Positions 15,966 to 28,598 of a stretch of DNA of 64,000 nucleotides are shown in pieces. The notes beneath the pieces are model-generated. The model saw nothing but the letters and a program-made list of their open reading frames with translations. It was not told the origin of the DNA and ran no database searches. This stretch comes from Solirubrobacter sp963848475. GTDB taxonomy: Bacteria; Actinomycetota; Thermoleophilia; Solirubrobacterales; Solirubrobacteraceae. The stretch's first letter is position 1. Each line of letters begins with the position of its first letter. Made by a program: the position numbers and the translations under genes. The stretch is taken from assembly GCA_963848475.1 (NCBI GenBank), contig CAWKDW010000014.1:558001-622000 (forward strand), in the 5' to 3' direction.

Positions 15966-16650
15966 AGTTGCGCAGGGCTTCGGGGTCGTGGACCGTCAGT
16001 CGCCCGCGTCCCTGCGAGATCACGCCTGCCCGTTCCAGCGTCGCCAGGAACCGCGACGCGGACTCGCGCGAGGAGCCGGCCAGCATCGCCAGGTCGGCCT
16101 GCGTGGCGGTGATCTGCACGTCCGTGTCGGGCGCGCCCTCGGCGCGGGCCTGGTCGACGAGTTGGGCGATCACGCCCGCCACCCGGCTCTGGACGGTCTG
16201 GAAGGACTGGCTGGCGAGCCGCTCGTTGGTCATCCGCAGCCGCCGCGAGAGCGAAGCGGCCAGCGATACCGCCAGTTGCGGGCGGTTGAGCATCGCCCGG
16301 CGCATGTCCGGGCCGAGGATCGCGAGCACGTCGAGCGGGTCGATCGCCTCGACGGTTGCGGAACGGCGCTCGTCGTCGAACATCGCCAGCTCGCCGAAGA
16401 TGTCGCACGGGCCGAACGTCGCGAGCGCGATCTGGCGCCCGTCCGCGTGCTCGCGCACCGCCCGCGCGTGACCGCTGCGGACGACGTAACACGTGTTCGA
16501 CTGGTCACCCTCGCGGAACACGATCTCACCCGCGCCGAAGCGCCGCGGGTGGCACACCTCGGCCACGAGCTCGAGGTCGTGGGCCGCCAGCGGCGCGAAG
16601 ACCGGCACCTGGCTGAGGAGCTCGACCGTTTGGAGTGTGCTCGCCGTCAC
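15955..16650 (-). CDS. Crp/Fnr-family transcription regulator
   Basis: 231 residues. The cyclic-nucleotide-binding fold spans ~15-135 (EIVFREGDQSNTCYVVRSG, then FGPCDIFGELAMFDDERRSA, the phosphate-binding cassette). A long dimer helix and a winged helix-turn-helix (ATQADLAMLAGSSRESASRF) follow. The GELAMFDDERRSAT cassette has the Arg and Glu expected for cNMP binding. No Cys cluster is seen, so it is Crp-like rather than Fnr-like. Heads the Crp-Nudix-ASCH group. Confidence 0.92.
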   Translation of the reverse strand: MTASTLQTVELLSQVPVFAPLAAHDLELVAEVCHPRRFGAGEIVFREGDQSNTCYVVRSGHARAVREHADGRQIALATFGPCDIFGELAMFDDERRSATVEAIDPLDVLAILGPDMRRAMLNRPQLAVSLAASLSRRLRMTNERLASQSFQTVQSRVAGVIAQLVDQARAEGAPDTDVQITATQADLAMLAGSSRESASRFLATLERAGVISQGRGRLTVHDPEALRNYVY

Positions 16651-16695
16651 GATCCGTGGGGTCTACCACGCTCGGGCGACGAGCACACTCGACGA

Positions 16696-17754
16696 TCAGG
16701 CCGCTTCGAGCGCTCGCTCTCGCCTGCGGCGGGTCACGAGGCGTCCGGCGAGTCCGGCGAGCACGGCCAGGATGGCCAGCGGGAGCAGGACCGCGAGCGC
16801 GATCACGAGCACGCCGACGACGACCTCGAGGACGCGCCCGGCGTCGCCGATGGCGTCGCCCGGCGTCCAGCGACCGCCGGGGACCGCGGCGCTGGAGCGC
16901 TTCTCGCCCTGGACGGCGAGCTCGACCGTGCCGTAGGCGACCTCCTGGCCGAGCGCCGCGACCCGGCGCTCGGCGCTCGTGACGCGGCGGCTCGCGCGGT
17001 CGAGCCGTGCTCGCAGCGCCGCCCGCTCCTTGTCGGTCTCGGCCTTCGCGAGCCGGACGCGGAGCCCCGCGCGGTCGGCGCGGGCGTCGCGCACGGCGGC
17101 CTCGAGCGCCGAGCGCTGGTCGGTGACGTCCTGCGCCTGCTGCGAGCGCGACTTGACGTGCGCGAGCTTGGAGATCTGCGCGAGTCCGTTGTCCAGGCGC
17201 GCGGTCGGGATCTTCACGGTCAGCGTGGCGTTCGCCCGCGAGCCGCTCGAGCTGACCTCGGAGGTCTGGACGTAGCCGCCGAGCGAGTCGACGAGCCGGA
17301 TCGCCCGGTCGACGACGTCCTCGACCTCGTCGGAGGGCGCCGAGAGGGTGATCGCGGCGTTGCGCAGGACGGCGCGGTCGTCCGACGGTTCCGTGGCGAG
17401 TGGCGCCGCCGAGGGCGGCTGCACGGACTTCTCCGCGCTGGAGCCGCCGGAGTCCCCGCGCGCGGATTCCGGGACGGCGATCGCGGGAGCGCTCCCGCTC
17501 GCGCCGCTGGCGCTGTCGCCGTCGCCGCCGACGTCCACGTTCTTCGCGATGACGACCACGATCAGCAGCATCGCCCCCGCGGTCGCCGTCGCCAGGGTGA
17601 GCGCGGCGGCGTGCTCGCGCAGCGCGCGCAGCCTGGCCTTCCACCACGGGACCGGCTTGGGAAAGCGGGCGGCGACCTGCGCATCCAGCCTCGCCGTGAA
17701 CTCGGGGCGCGGCGCGGGGCGGACGTCGAGCAGCAGTGTCTCGAGATCAGGCAT
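16696..17754 (-). CDS. DUF4349 membrane protein, probable sigma-factor partner
   Basis: 352 residues. A cytoplasmic N-terminus with a conserved ARFPKPVPWWKARLRALREH patch precedes a membrane helix (~55-75). The extracytoplasmic DUF4349 domain (~120-310) contains LRNAAITLSAPSDEVEDVVD and SLGGYVQTSEVSSSG and a coiled coil (DQRSALEAAVRDARADRAGL). A second membrane helix lies near 320-345 before an RRRRE tail. It overlaps the ECF sigma gene by 8 bp. DUF4349 proteins are often encoded next to ECF factors, so a role as membrane anti-sigma factor is plausible but not shown. Confidence 0.85.
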   Translation of the reverse strand: MPDLETLLLDVRPAPRPEFTARLDAQVAARFPKPVPWWKARLRALREHAAALTLATATAGAMLLIVVVIAKNVDVGGDGDSASGASGSAPAIAVPESARGDSGGSSAEKSVQPPSAAPLATEPSDDRAVLRNAAITLSAPSDEVEDVVDRAIRLVDSLGGYVQTSEVSSSGSRANATLTVKIPTARLDNGLAQISKLAHVKSRSQQAQDVTDQRSALEAAVRDARADRAGLRVRLAKAETDKERAALRARLDRASRRVTSAERRVAALGQEVAYGTVELAVQGEKRSSAAVPGGRWTPGDAIGDAGRVLEVVVGVLVIALAVLLPLAILAVLAGLAGRLVTRRRRERALEAA

Positions 17755-18301
17755 CGACGGCCTCCCGGAGCTTGGTCATGGCGCGGTGCAGCAGCGTGCC
17801 CGCGTTGCTGGGGCTGACGCCGAGGACGGCGGCGAGCTCGGCGTTGGAGAGCTCGGCGTGGTACTTGAGCGCGATCACCTCGCGGTCGCGCGCGGCCAGC
17901 CGGCCGAGCGCCCTGCGCACCGCATCCCGCTCCGCGGCGAGCTCGGCCGCCTCGTCGGGAGCCGGGTCCGAGGTGGGTTCGGGAAGCTCGGCGGTGGAGG
18001 CGCGCTTGCGACTGCGCAGCTCGTCGAGCGCCGCGTTGCGGGCGATACCGAAGAGCCAGGCGCGCGCGGTCCCGCGGCTGGCGTCGAAGCGTGAGCGGCG
18101 GCGATAGGCCCGCTCGAACGCCAGGGCGGTGACGTCTTCGGCGGCGGCGCTGTCACGCAGAAGCGTCGCGGCGTAGGCGAAGACGTCGTCCCGCGCATCG
18201 CGGTACAGCGCGTCGAAATCGAGCGCGCGGGTCGCGGTGCCGGGAAGGGTCGCGGTGGTGGCCGTCACATCAGTACTACGCTCGGGCTCGGGATCCATCA
18301 C
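17747..18301 (-). CDS. ECF-type RNA polymerase sigma factor
   Basis: 184 residues. Region 2 reads FDALYRDARDDVFAYAATLL and ARAWLFGIARNAALDELRSR. Region 4 has LGRLAARDREVIALKYHAEL and NAELAAVLGVSPSNAGTLLHRAM. The first ~20 residues are not conserved, so a GTG start inside them is possible. The downstream overlapping membrane gene is its likely regulator. Directs RNA polymerase to a small stress or envelope regulon. Confidence 0.9.
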   Translation of the reverse strand: MMDPEPERSTDVTATTATLPGTATRALDFDALYRDARDDVFAYAATLLRDSAAAEDVTALAFERAYRRRSRFDASRGTARAWLFGIARNAALDELRSRKRASTAELPEPTSDPAPDEAAELAAERDAVRRALGRLAARDREVIALKYHAELSNAELAAVLGVSPSNAGTLLHRAMTKLREAVDA

Positions 18302-18334
18302 AACTCTGGGGATTGTCCGACGTTACGGTCTCTG

Positions 18335-18814
18335 ATGTCGATGCGCCGTGCGCTTTTCGCGACCGTTCTCGCCCTTGCCGTCGCCCCCGCGGCGGCCGAG
18401 GCAAGAGACCCGATGCCATGGGCCACGGTGAACGTCTGCGACAGCGCGAAGCAGCCCGACTCGATCGGGATCCGTGCCTCGATGCCGGCCGCGCCCCGGG
18501 GCGTGCGCCTGTCGATGCGCTTCAAGGTCCAGTACCGCGACGCCGACCGTGACACGTGGATCGACGTCGAGGACGCCGACTCGGGCTGGCGCGTGCTCGG
18601 CATCGCCAAGGGCACCTCGGTCGAGTCCGGCTGGAGCTTCGACTTCGCCCACCCGAAGGACCCGGTGCAGTTGCGCGGCGTCGTCCGCTTCCGCTGGCGC
18701 AAGCGAGACAACTTTCCGCGCGCGGCCGAGGTCGCCACGGAGGCCGGGCACCGCTCCAGCGCGGGCGCTGACCCCGCGGGCTACTCCGCCGCGACCTGCG
18801 TGCTCGGGAGTTGA
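18335..18814 (+). CDS. Secreted protein of unknown function
   Basis: 159 residues. A signal peptide (MSMRRALFATVLALAVAPAA) is cleaved near AEA. The mature part has two Cys (NVCDSAKQPD and TCVLGS) that could form a disulfide, and a strand-rich middle (VRLSMRFKVQYRDADRDTWI, VVRFRWRKRDNF). It is divergent from the ECF sigma gene 33 bp away, suggesting it could belong to that regulon. I do not recognise a family. Its 3' end overlaps the convergent GDPD gene by 34 bp. Confidence 0.75.
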   Translation: MSMRRALFATVLALAVAPAAAEARDPMPWATVNVCDSAKQPDSIGIRASMPAAPRGVRLSMRFKVQYRDADRDTWIDVEDADSGWRVLGIAKGTSVESGWSFDFAHPKDPVQLRGVVRFRWRKRDNFPRAAEVATEAGHRSSAGADPAGYSAATCVLGS

Positions 18815-19503
18815 GCGAACAGCCGGGGGTCGTTGGTGATGACCCCGGTGACGCCCAGCTTCTCGAGGCGGCCGATGCGCGCGCCGTCGTCGACGGTCCA
18901 CACGTAGAGCTCGCCGCCGGCTTCGCGGACGGCGCGGACGAGCCGCGGTGAGACGAGCCGCCAGTGCGCCATCAGCGCGTCACAGCGCCCCGCGGCCATG
19001 TGCTTCTTGACCGACGACGGCAGCCTCGCCCGCATGTAGGCGGCGCCCCCGTAGGCGGGGAGCTTCGTGAGCCACATCGTCGTCGGATCGCGCTTGAGGC
19101 GCGGAACCGACCAGCCGAGCCGCAGCCTCGGCTCCAGCGCGCGGATCTCGACCAGTGAACGCATCCAGTTCGACGAGATCAGCGTGCGCTCGACGAGCCC
19201 GTACTCGCGCAGCGCCGCGATCACCCGCTCCTCGTAACCGGGAAGCTTGAGGTCCACGTCGAGCTCGACGTGCTCGAACGGGCTCGACGCGAGATGCGCG
19301 AGGCCCTCGTCGAGCGTCGGCGCGCCGTCGACGTGGTCGTAGTCGTGCGCGAGCAGCAGCCGGCCGGTCGCCGGCGTGTGCTGGTGCTCGGGGAGCACGT
19401 CGAACTCGATCATGTCGACGCCGAGGCCCAGCGCGGCGTCGAACGACGCGGGCGTGTTGCCCGGGACGATCAGGTCCGCTCCCTTGTGGCCGATCCGCCT
19501 CAT
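18781..19503 (-). CDS. Glycerophosphodiester phosphodiesterase
   Basis: 240 residues from the ATG at 19503, chosen because it overlaps the nei2 stop as ATGA; an ATG at 19512 also exists. The GDPD active-site elements are present: the His in RRIGHKGAD, PGNTPASFDAAL, Glu and Asp in MIEFDV and the second His in LLAHDYDH. Later VYVWTVDD and GVTGVITNDP close the TIM barrel. There is no signal peptide. Hydrolyses glycerophosphodiesters to glycerol-3-phosphate and an alcohol. Last gene of the leftward operon. Confidence 0.9.
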   Translation of the reverse strand: MRRIGHKGADLIVPGNTPASFDAALGLGVDMIEFDVLPEHQHTPATGRLLLAHDYDHVDGAPTLDEGLAHLASSPFEHVELDVDLKLPGYEERVIAALREYGLVERTLISSNWMRSLVEIRALEPRLRLGWSVPRLKRDPTTMWLTKLPAYGGAAYMRARLPSSVKKHMAAGRCDALMAHWRLVSPRLVRAVREAGGELYVWTVDDGARIGRLEKLGVTGVITNDPRLFAQLPSTQVAAE

Positions 19504-20273
19504 CGCTGACATCGTGGGCACCAGTATGTCGTCCGGTTGTCGTCGCCTTGACCGCGTGAGCGGATGTTCGAGTCCTCGCCGCAGCGCGGGCACGGCTTGC
19601 CCGCCGTGCCGTAGACGACCTTGAAGCGCTCCTGCATCCCGTGCTGCGCGGACTCCTGCATCCGCGGGCGCGTCGCGTGGATGATCGCCAGCGCCTCGGC
19701 GTCGGTCACGTCACCCGTGCGCCGCCATGGGTCGATCCCGGCCTCGAAGCAGCCCTCGGCCTTCCACAGGTTGCCGATGCCGGCGATGATCCGCTGGTCG
19801 AGCAGGGCGTCGCCGATCGTGCGCGTCGGGTCGTCAGTGCGCAGGCGGCGCAGGAACGCCTGCTCGTCGAGCTCGGGCGCGAGGATGTCCGGTCCCAGGC
19901 CCGCGATCCGCTGGTCCAGCCGGGCGCGCGACGCCGTCATCAGCTCCAGTACGGGGCCGTTGATCTGCGCGACGAGACCCTCGCCGGCGTGGATGACGAG
20001 CCACGTGTTGCGCGGGTGCTCCCAGCCGGCGTCGCGCACGCGCCACTTGCCGGTCATCCGCAGGTGCGAGTGGATCAGCAGGCCGCCCTCGAAGCGCAGG
20101 AACAGGTGCTTGCCATGGGCGTCGACGCCGGTCACCGCCTGGCCCTTCAGGCGCTCGGGCCAGCGATCGCGCCCGAAGCGCGGGTGCGGCGTCTGGATCG
20201 CGTCCGGGACCTTCCCCGCGAGCACCGGCCGGATCCGGTTCGCGGCGTGGTGGATCGTGTCGCCCTCCGGCAC
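19500..20273 (-). CDS. nei: Fpg/Nei-family DNA glycosylase (Nei2 type)
   Basis: 257 residues from GTG 20273. The catalytic N-terminus is PEGDTIHHAAN (Pro2 nucleophile, Glu3; the Thr/Asp pattern is Nei-like rather than PELPEV of Fpg). The helix-two-turn-helix region is ALLDQRIIAGIGNLWKAE and the zinc finger is CPRCG with YWCPRCQR. Removes oxidised bases and cleaves the abasic site. In mycobacteria lhr and nei are adjacent, and here too the gene follows lhr, but a 162-bp MITE plus its duplicated CTAG now separates them. Without it the gap was only 3 bp, so the original ribosome site lay within lhr. Confidence 0.92.
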   Translation of the reverse strand: MPEGDTIHHAANRIRPVLAGKVPDAIQTPHPRFGRDRWPERLKGQAVTGVDAHGKHLFLRFEGGLLIHSHLRMTGKWRVRDAGWEHPRNTWLVIHAGEGLVAQINGPVLELMTASRARLDQRIAGLGPDILAPELDEQAFLRRLRTDDPTRTIGDALLDQRIIAGIGNLWKAEGCFEAGIDPWRRTGDVTDAEALAIIHATRPRMQESAQHGMQERFKVVYGTAGKPCPRCGEDSNIRSRGQGDDNRTTYWCPRCQR

Positions 20274-20276
20274 GCG

Positions 20277-20442
20277 CTAGGAGCCTGTTGATTTTTGGTC
20301 GGTGCGCCTGACGTGGTGCAGCCCGCCAGTGCCTCGGGCCGCACGCGCTCGCGATGCGTGGCTCTGCCACGTGAGCAGCGTGGGTGGCGCGAGGTACCGC
20401 GGATGCGCCGCGGGAGGCGTATCGGTAAAGATCAACAGGCTC

Positions 20443-20446
<4 letters not shown>
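20277..20446. mobile_element. MITE-like element, copy 1
   Basis: A 162-bp core (20281-20442) identical to a second copy at 56664-56825. The ends are inverted repeats: GAGCCTGTTGAT on the left and its exact complement on the right, with 15 of the first 16 bases paired. Both sides carry CTAG (20277-20280 and 20443-20446), read as a 4-bp target duplication. Two internal hairpins are visible (CGTGGC/GCCACG at 20357-20371 and CCGCGG/CCGCGG at 20397-20413). There is no transposase frame, so mobilisation must be in trans; a YTAR-type target suits the IS5 group. It lies between lhr and nei, and the right CTAG supplies the lhr stop. Confidence 0.88.
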
Positions 20447-24798
<4,352 letters not shown>

Positions 24799-24841
24799 GG
24801 ACCCACGTACGTTACGACTCGATCCGGCGGGTTAGATCAGG

Positions 24842-26029
24842 TCAGATGGGTGCTACCGCGACTACGCTCCGGCGCCAGAGCACCGCGAGCAGCGCGCCCA
24901 GGGCGGCGAAGCCCGCGGCCACGACGAACGCGGTCCGCCAGCCCGGGCCTTCGACGAGCACGCCGCACAGCGCCGCGCCGATCGCGATCCCGCCGACGAA
25001 GGACGTGATCGGCCACGTGAAGGCCTCGGTGCGCATGCCCGGCGGGGCGACGCCGCCGACCAGTTCGTTGCGGGTCGCCAGCAGCGGTGCGATGCAGGCG
25101 CCGGCGGGGATCACCAGCAGCGCCATCACCCACACCGAGGTCGCGGCCGCGAGCGGGAGCAACGCCAGCGGCAGCAGCGCGCTGACGATCAGGTGCGTCC
25201 GGTACAGGCCGGCCCGGCGCGGGAGCGTGCCGTAGAGCAGCCCACCGAACCCGCTGCCGAGCGACCAGATCGCGAGCAGCACGCCCGCGGCCGCGGCGGC
25301 ACCCTCGGCGCGGCTGAACGCCGGGATCCCCACCTCGAGCATGCCGATCCCGACGCCGGTGGGCAGCGAGATCAGCACGAGCGTGCGCACGCCCGGCGAC
25401 GACAGCGCGCCGAGCAGGCCCTTCGACTCGTGGTGCTCGGGCTCGACGTGCCGTGTCGGCGGCAGCGCGGTGAAGATCGCGGTGCCGACGATGACCGAGA
25501 CCGCCGAGGCGATCAGCGCTCCGGCCGGCGACGCGACGGTCGCGACCGCGGCGGTCAGCAGCGGGCCGCTGATGAAGATCAGCTCGATCATCGTCGAGTC
25601 CAGCGCGTACGCCGCCTGCTGCAGCCGCGGCTCGACCAGGTCGCCCCACATCGAGCGCAGAACCGACGAGGTCGGCGGGATCGCGAACCCGGCGGTGAAG
25701 CCGCAGAGGATCAGTACGAACGTCGGCGCGCCGAGCTCCTCGAAGCCGACGATCGCGCCCAGCGCGAGGGCGTGGACGAAGGCGAGCGGCAGCAGCACCC
25801 GGCGCGCCCCGATCCGGTCGACGAGCCGGCCCTGGACCGGCGCGCCGACCGCCGAGCCGGCGGCGAGCGTCCCGGACACCGCGCCGGCGATCACGAACGA
25901 CCCGGTCTGCTCGCGCAGGTAGAGCACGATCGCGAGCGCGTTGATGCCGATCGGCAGCCGCGCGAGCAGCGCCGAGGCGACGAGCGCGGCCACGTACGGG
26001 GCGCGCAGGATCTCCGCGTAGCGCTTCAC
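24842..26029 (-). CDS. MFS transporter
   Basis: 395 residues from GTG 26029, which overlaps the uracil-glycosylase stop as GTGA. About twelve hydrophobic helices can be counted. The segment GAPVQGRLVDRIGARRVLLP is the MFS motif A between helices 2 and 3. There is no big soluble domain. Substrate is not evident; the fold resembles proteobacterial and actinobacterial drug or sugar efflux proteins. The upstream in-frame extension is shadow of the glycosylase gene. Confidence 0.85.
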   Translation of the reverse strand: MKRYAEILRAPYVAALVASALLARLPIGINALAIVLYLREQTGSFVIAGAVSGTLAAGSAVGAPVQGRLVDRIGARRVLLPLAFVHALALGAIVGFEELGAPTFVLILCGFTAGFAIPPTSSVLRSMWGDLVEPRLQQAAYALDSTMIELIFISGPLLTAAVATVASPAGALIASAVSVIVGTAIFTALPPTRHVEPEHHESKGLLGALSSPGVRTLVLISLPTGVGIGMLEVGIPAFSRAEGAAAAAGVLLAIWSLGSGFGGLLYGTLPRRAGLYRTHLIVSALLPLALLPLAAATSVWVMALLVIPAGACIAPLLATRNELVGGVAPPGMRTEAFTWPITSFVGGIAIGAALCGVLVEGPGWRTAFVVAAGFAALGALLAVLWRRSVVAVAPI

Positions 26030-26712
26030 GCGCCCCAGGCCAGGTCTTTCGCCTGGCCGAGCGCCGCGTCCATCATCGCCGGCGTGAGCTTGCCCGTGAA
26101 CGTGTTCTGCTGGCTGGGGTGAAAGCAGCCGAGCAGCGGCCACGGCTCGCCGTCGGCGACCACGCCGTGGCCGAACTTCGGCTTCGGGCGGGGCATCGGC
26201 ATGCCCGTCAGCGCGGCGCGCAGTCGCAGGGCGCTCTCCCAGGCGAAGCCGCCGAGGCAGAGCACGACGTGGACCTCCTCCAGCAGCGCCACCTCACGTT
26301 CGAGCCAGTCCGAGCAGTTCGCGCGCTCGGCGGGCGTCGGCAGGTTCGCGGGCGGCGCGCAGCGGACCGCCGCGGCGATGTACGCGCCGCTCAGCGCGAG
26401 GCCGTCGTCGCGCGCGATCGATTCGGCCTGGTTCGCGAGCCCCGCCCGATGCAGCGCCGCGAACAGGAAGTCGCCCGAGCGGTCGCCGGTGAAGATCCGG
26501 CCGGTCCGGTTGCCGCCGTGCGCCGCGGGCGCGAGCCCGAGGACCAGGATCCGGGCGGCCGGATCGCCGAAGCCCTGCATCGGCTTGCCCCAGTACTCCT
26601 GCTCGCGATAGGCCGCCCGCTTCTCGCGCGCGACCTGTTCGCGCCACTCGACGAGGCGAGGACAGCGGCGGCAGTCGAGCACCGCCTCGTTGAGCGCTTC
26701 CAAGGCGGCCAT
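26026..26712 (-). CDS. Family 5 uracil-DNA glycosylase (UdgB)
   Basis: 228 residues. Four Cys of the Fe-S site are expected: CRRCPRL near the start and C in VRCAPP and RANCSDW. Motif A is GLAPAAHGGNRTGRIFTGD, which lacks the usual Asp/Asn base-activating residue as in UdgB, and motif B is HPSQQNTFTGK. The enzyme excises uracil, and often hypoxanthine, from DNA. First gene of the cluster with MFS, lhr, nei2 and GDPD, so base-excision repair is the dominant theme of this operon. Confidence 0.92.
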   Translation of the reverse strand: MAALEALNEAVLDCRRCPRLVEWREQVAREKRAAYREQEYWGKPMQGFGDPAARILVLGLAPAAHGGNRTGRIFTGDRSGDFLFAALHRAGLANQAESIARDDGLALSGAYIAAAVRCAPPANLPTPAERANCSDWLEREVALLEEVHVVLCLGGFAWESALRLRAALTGMPMPRPKPKFGHGVVADGEPWPLLGCFHPSQQNTFTGKLTPAMMDAALGQAKDLAWGA

Positions 26713-26750
26713 GGCCGTTCGATGCTAGCTGCGGCTAGGCTCTCATCCGC

Positions 26751-27149
26751 ATGCGCCGCACCCTTGCCATCGCCGCCGCGCTGACGTTCGGCCTCAGCGC
26801 CTGCGGCAGCCCCGCGGCACCGTCGAAATCCGAGACCGATCAGGAGCAGATCACCAAGGTGGTCGACTCGCTCGCGGTCGCGGGCACGCGCCGCGACGCC
26901 GAGAAGATCTGCACCCAGATCCTCGCCAAGACCCTGGTCGCGGAACTCAAGGCCGCCGGTGGCGACTGCGTGACCGAGATGGATCGCGCGATCAAGGATG
27001 CGACCGACTACGACCTGCAGGTCGTCAGCGTCAAGGTCAACGGCCCCAACGCCACCGCCCAGGTCCGCCAGGGCGACGATGGCGCGGTCGCCACCTTCAC
27101 GTTCGTCAAGGAGGGCGACGCCTGGAAGGCGTCGGCCCTCGGCAGCTAG
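26751..27149 (+). CDS. Small putative lipoprotein
   Basis: 132 residues. A lipoprotein signal with lipobox LSAC at residues ~15-18 is followed by a Ser/Pro linker. The remaining domain (ITKVVDSLAVAGTRRDAEKI to FTFVKEGDAWKASALG) has the helix-then-sheet order of NTF2/DUF4878-like lipoproteins, with two Cys that could pair. Membrane-anchored, extracytoplasmic. Its TAG stop is in a CTAG at 27146, directly before the IS relic. Confidence 0.8.
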   Translation: MRRTLAIAAALTFGLSACGSPAAPSKSETDQEQITKVVDSLAVAGTRRDAEKICTQILAKTLVAELKAAGGDCVTEMDRAIKDATDYDLQVVSVKVNGPNATAQVRQGDDGAVATFTFVKEGDAWKASALGS

Positions 27150-27179
27150 AAGCGCCTACCGCCCCAAATCGCGAGCCGG

Positions 27180-28598
27180 TTGTGTTCGCCGTCGCCGTTG
27201 TATGACGTCGCCGGGTGGGCGTCCGGGAGCGGCCGTGCAGGAGCTGCTCGCGATCCCCGCGGGTTGCTCAACGACGACCGCCTCGGCCGCGCGCTGGAGC
27301 AGTTCGCGGTGTACTCGGAGACGATCCGCGGCGCGGTCGCGCCAGGGCGATCGAGCGCTTCGGCGTCGATGTCGGCCGCTTGCACGTCGATCTGACCACG
27401 ATCCGCGTCACCGGCGCCTACGAAGACTCCGCGCTGGTAGCCAAAGGCTGGGGCGCCGACCGCAAGGTCACGCGCCAGGTCCGGGCGCTGCAGGCCTGCA
27501 CCCCCGACGGGGTCCCCGTCTACTGGCGCCGGACCGGGCAACGCGTCCGAGCTCGCGCTCGTCGGCGCGGGCTGGAGCGCCTCGCCGCGCTGGCCGAAAA
27601 AAGCCCGGGCCTGCTGGTCTGCGACTCGGCCTGCGGCAATCGCAAGACGCTCGCGCAGATCGCCGATGCCGGGCTGCGGTTCGTCGTTCCGCTCAGAGCC
27701 TCGAGCGGGTTCGCGGAGAAGTTCACCGCCGAGGTCGGTCACGACGCGCTGGAGCGTTGGACTACACGCCAGCGCGCGAGCAGCGCCTCAGCGCCGAGCA
27801 GCGCACACGGTTCTCCGGATGCGTGCGCGAGTGGACGCTCACCAGCCAGAACGGCCGCGAGCTCCCCGTTCGCGTCGCCTGGATCGACTCCTCAGAGGAG
27901 GGCCGCGAGGTCGCCGCCGCCCGCGAACGCGCCCTGGTGAAGGCCGAAACCCAACTCGCGCGCGTCCAACGCGGCCTCGGCGGCCGCTACTACCGACCGC
28001 AAGCACGTCGACGCGCGGGTCGCTCAGATCATACACCCACAACCTCACCGGCCTGATCAGCGCCCACACCGGCACCCGCGCCGGCAAGCCGACCCTCACC
28101 TACACGCGCGAGCAGGCCGCGATCACCAAAGCGGCCACGACCGACGGGATCTACGCACTCGCGACCAACCACCCCGACGCGCTCACCGCGACCGAGATCC
28201 TCACGCTCTACAAGGACCAACAGATCGTCGAACGCCGCCACCGCGACGCCGAAGCAATCACTCAAAGTCCGCCCGATCTTCCTGCACAACGACGACCGCA
28301 TCCACGCCCTGATCAGCATCGTCGGCCTCGCCTGCTCATCTTCGGCCTCCTCGAGTCCCAGACCCGCCAGGCACTCGACGGCGAGCAACTCCCCGGCCTG
28401 CTCCCCGAAGGGCGCGCCGCCAAGCCCACCGGCCGCAACATCCTCGCCGCCTTCCAAGGCCTCGGCCTCACCTACACCCAGACCGGCATCCGCCTCGACC
28501 GCCTCACCAGCACCCAGCGCCGACTCCTCGAACTTCTCGAGATCACCGCGCCTGGCCAGAGCAAGACACCTAACCCCGACCAAGTGCGGAAAACGGGG
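27180..28598 (+). pseudogene. Degenerate IS1634-type transposase
   Basis: Pieces of one transposase are spread over all three plus-strand frames. They include LLNDDRLGRALEQF, RLHVDLTTIRVTGAYEDSAL, LLVCDSACGNRKTLAQIADA, an ARERALVKAETQL helix, DGIYALATNHPDALTATEIL, LYKDQQIVERRH and, after a shift, VRPIFLHNDDRIHALISIVG. The order and motifs match the DDE transposases of the IS1634 group. Both gains and losses of bases are needed to join the parts, and the N-terminus is incomplete, so this is a true relic, unlike the single +1 frameshifts elsewhere. No convincing terminal inverted repeats were found. Confidence 0.85.

Noticed and set aside
27146..27742. Minus-strand 198-codon frame over the IS relic
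   Set aside because: Antisense to clear transposase fragments on the plus strand.
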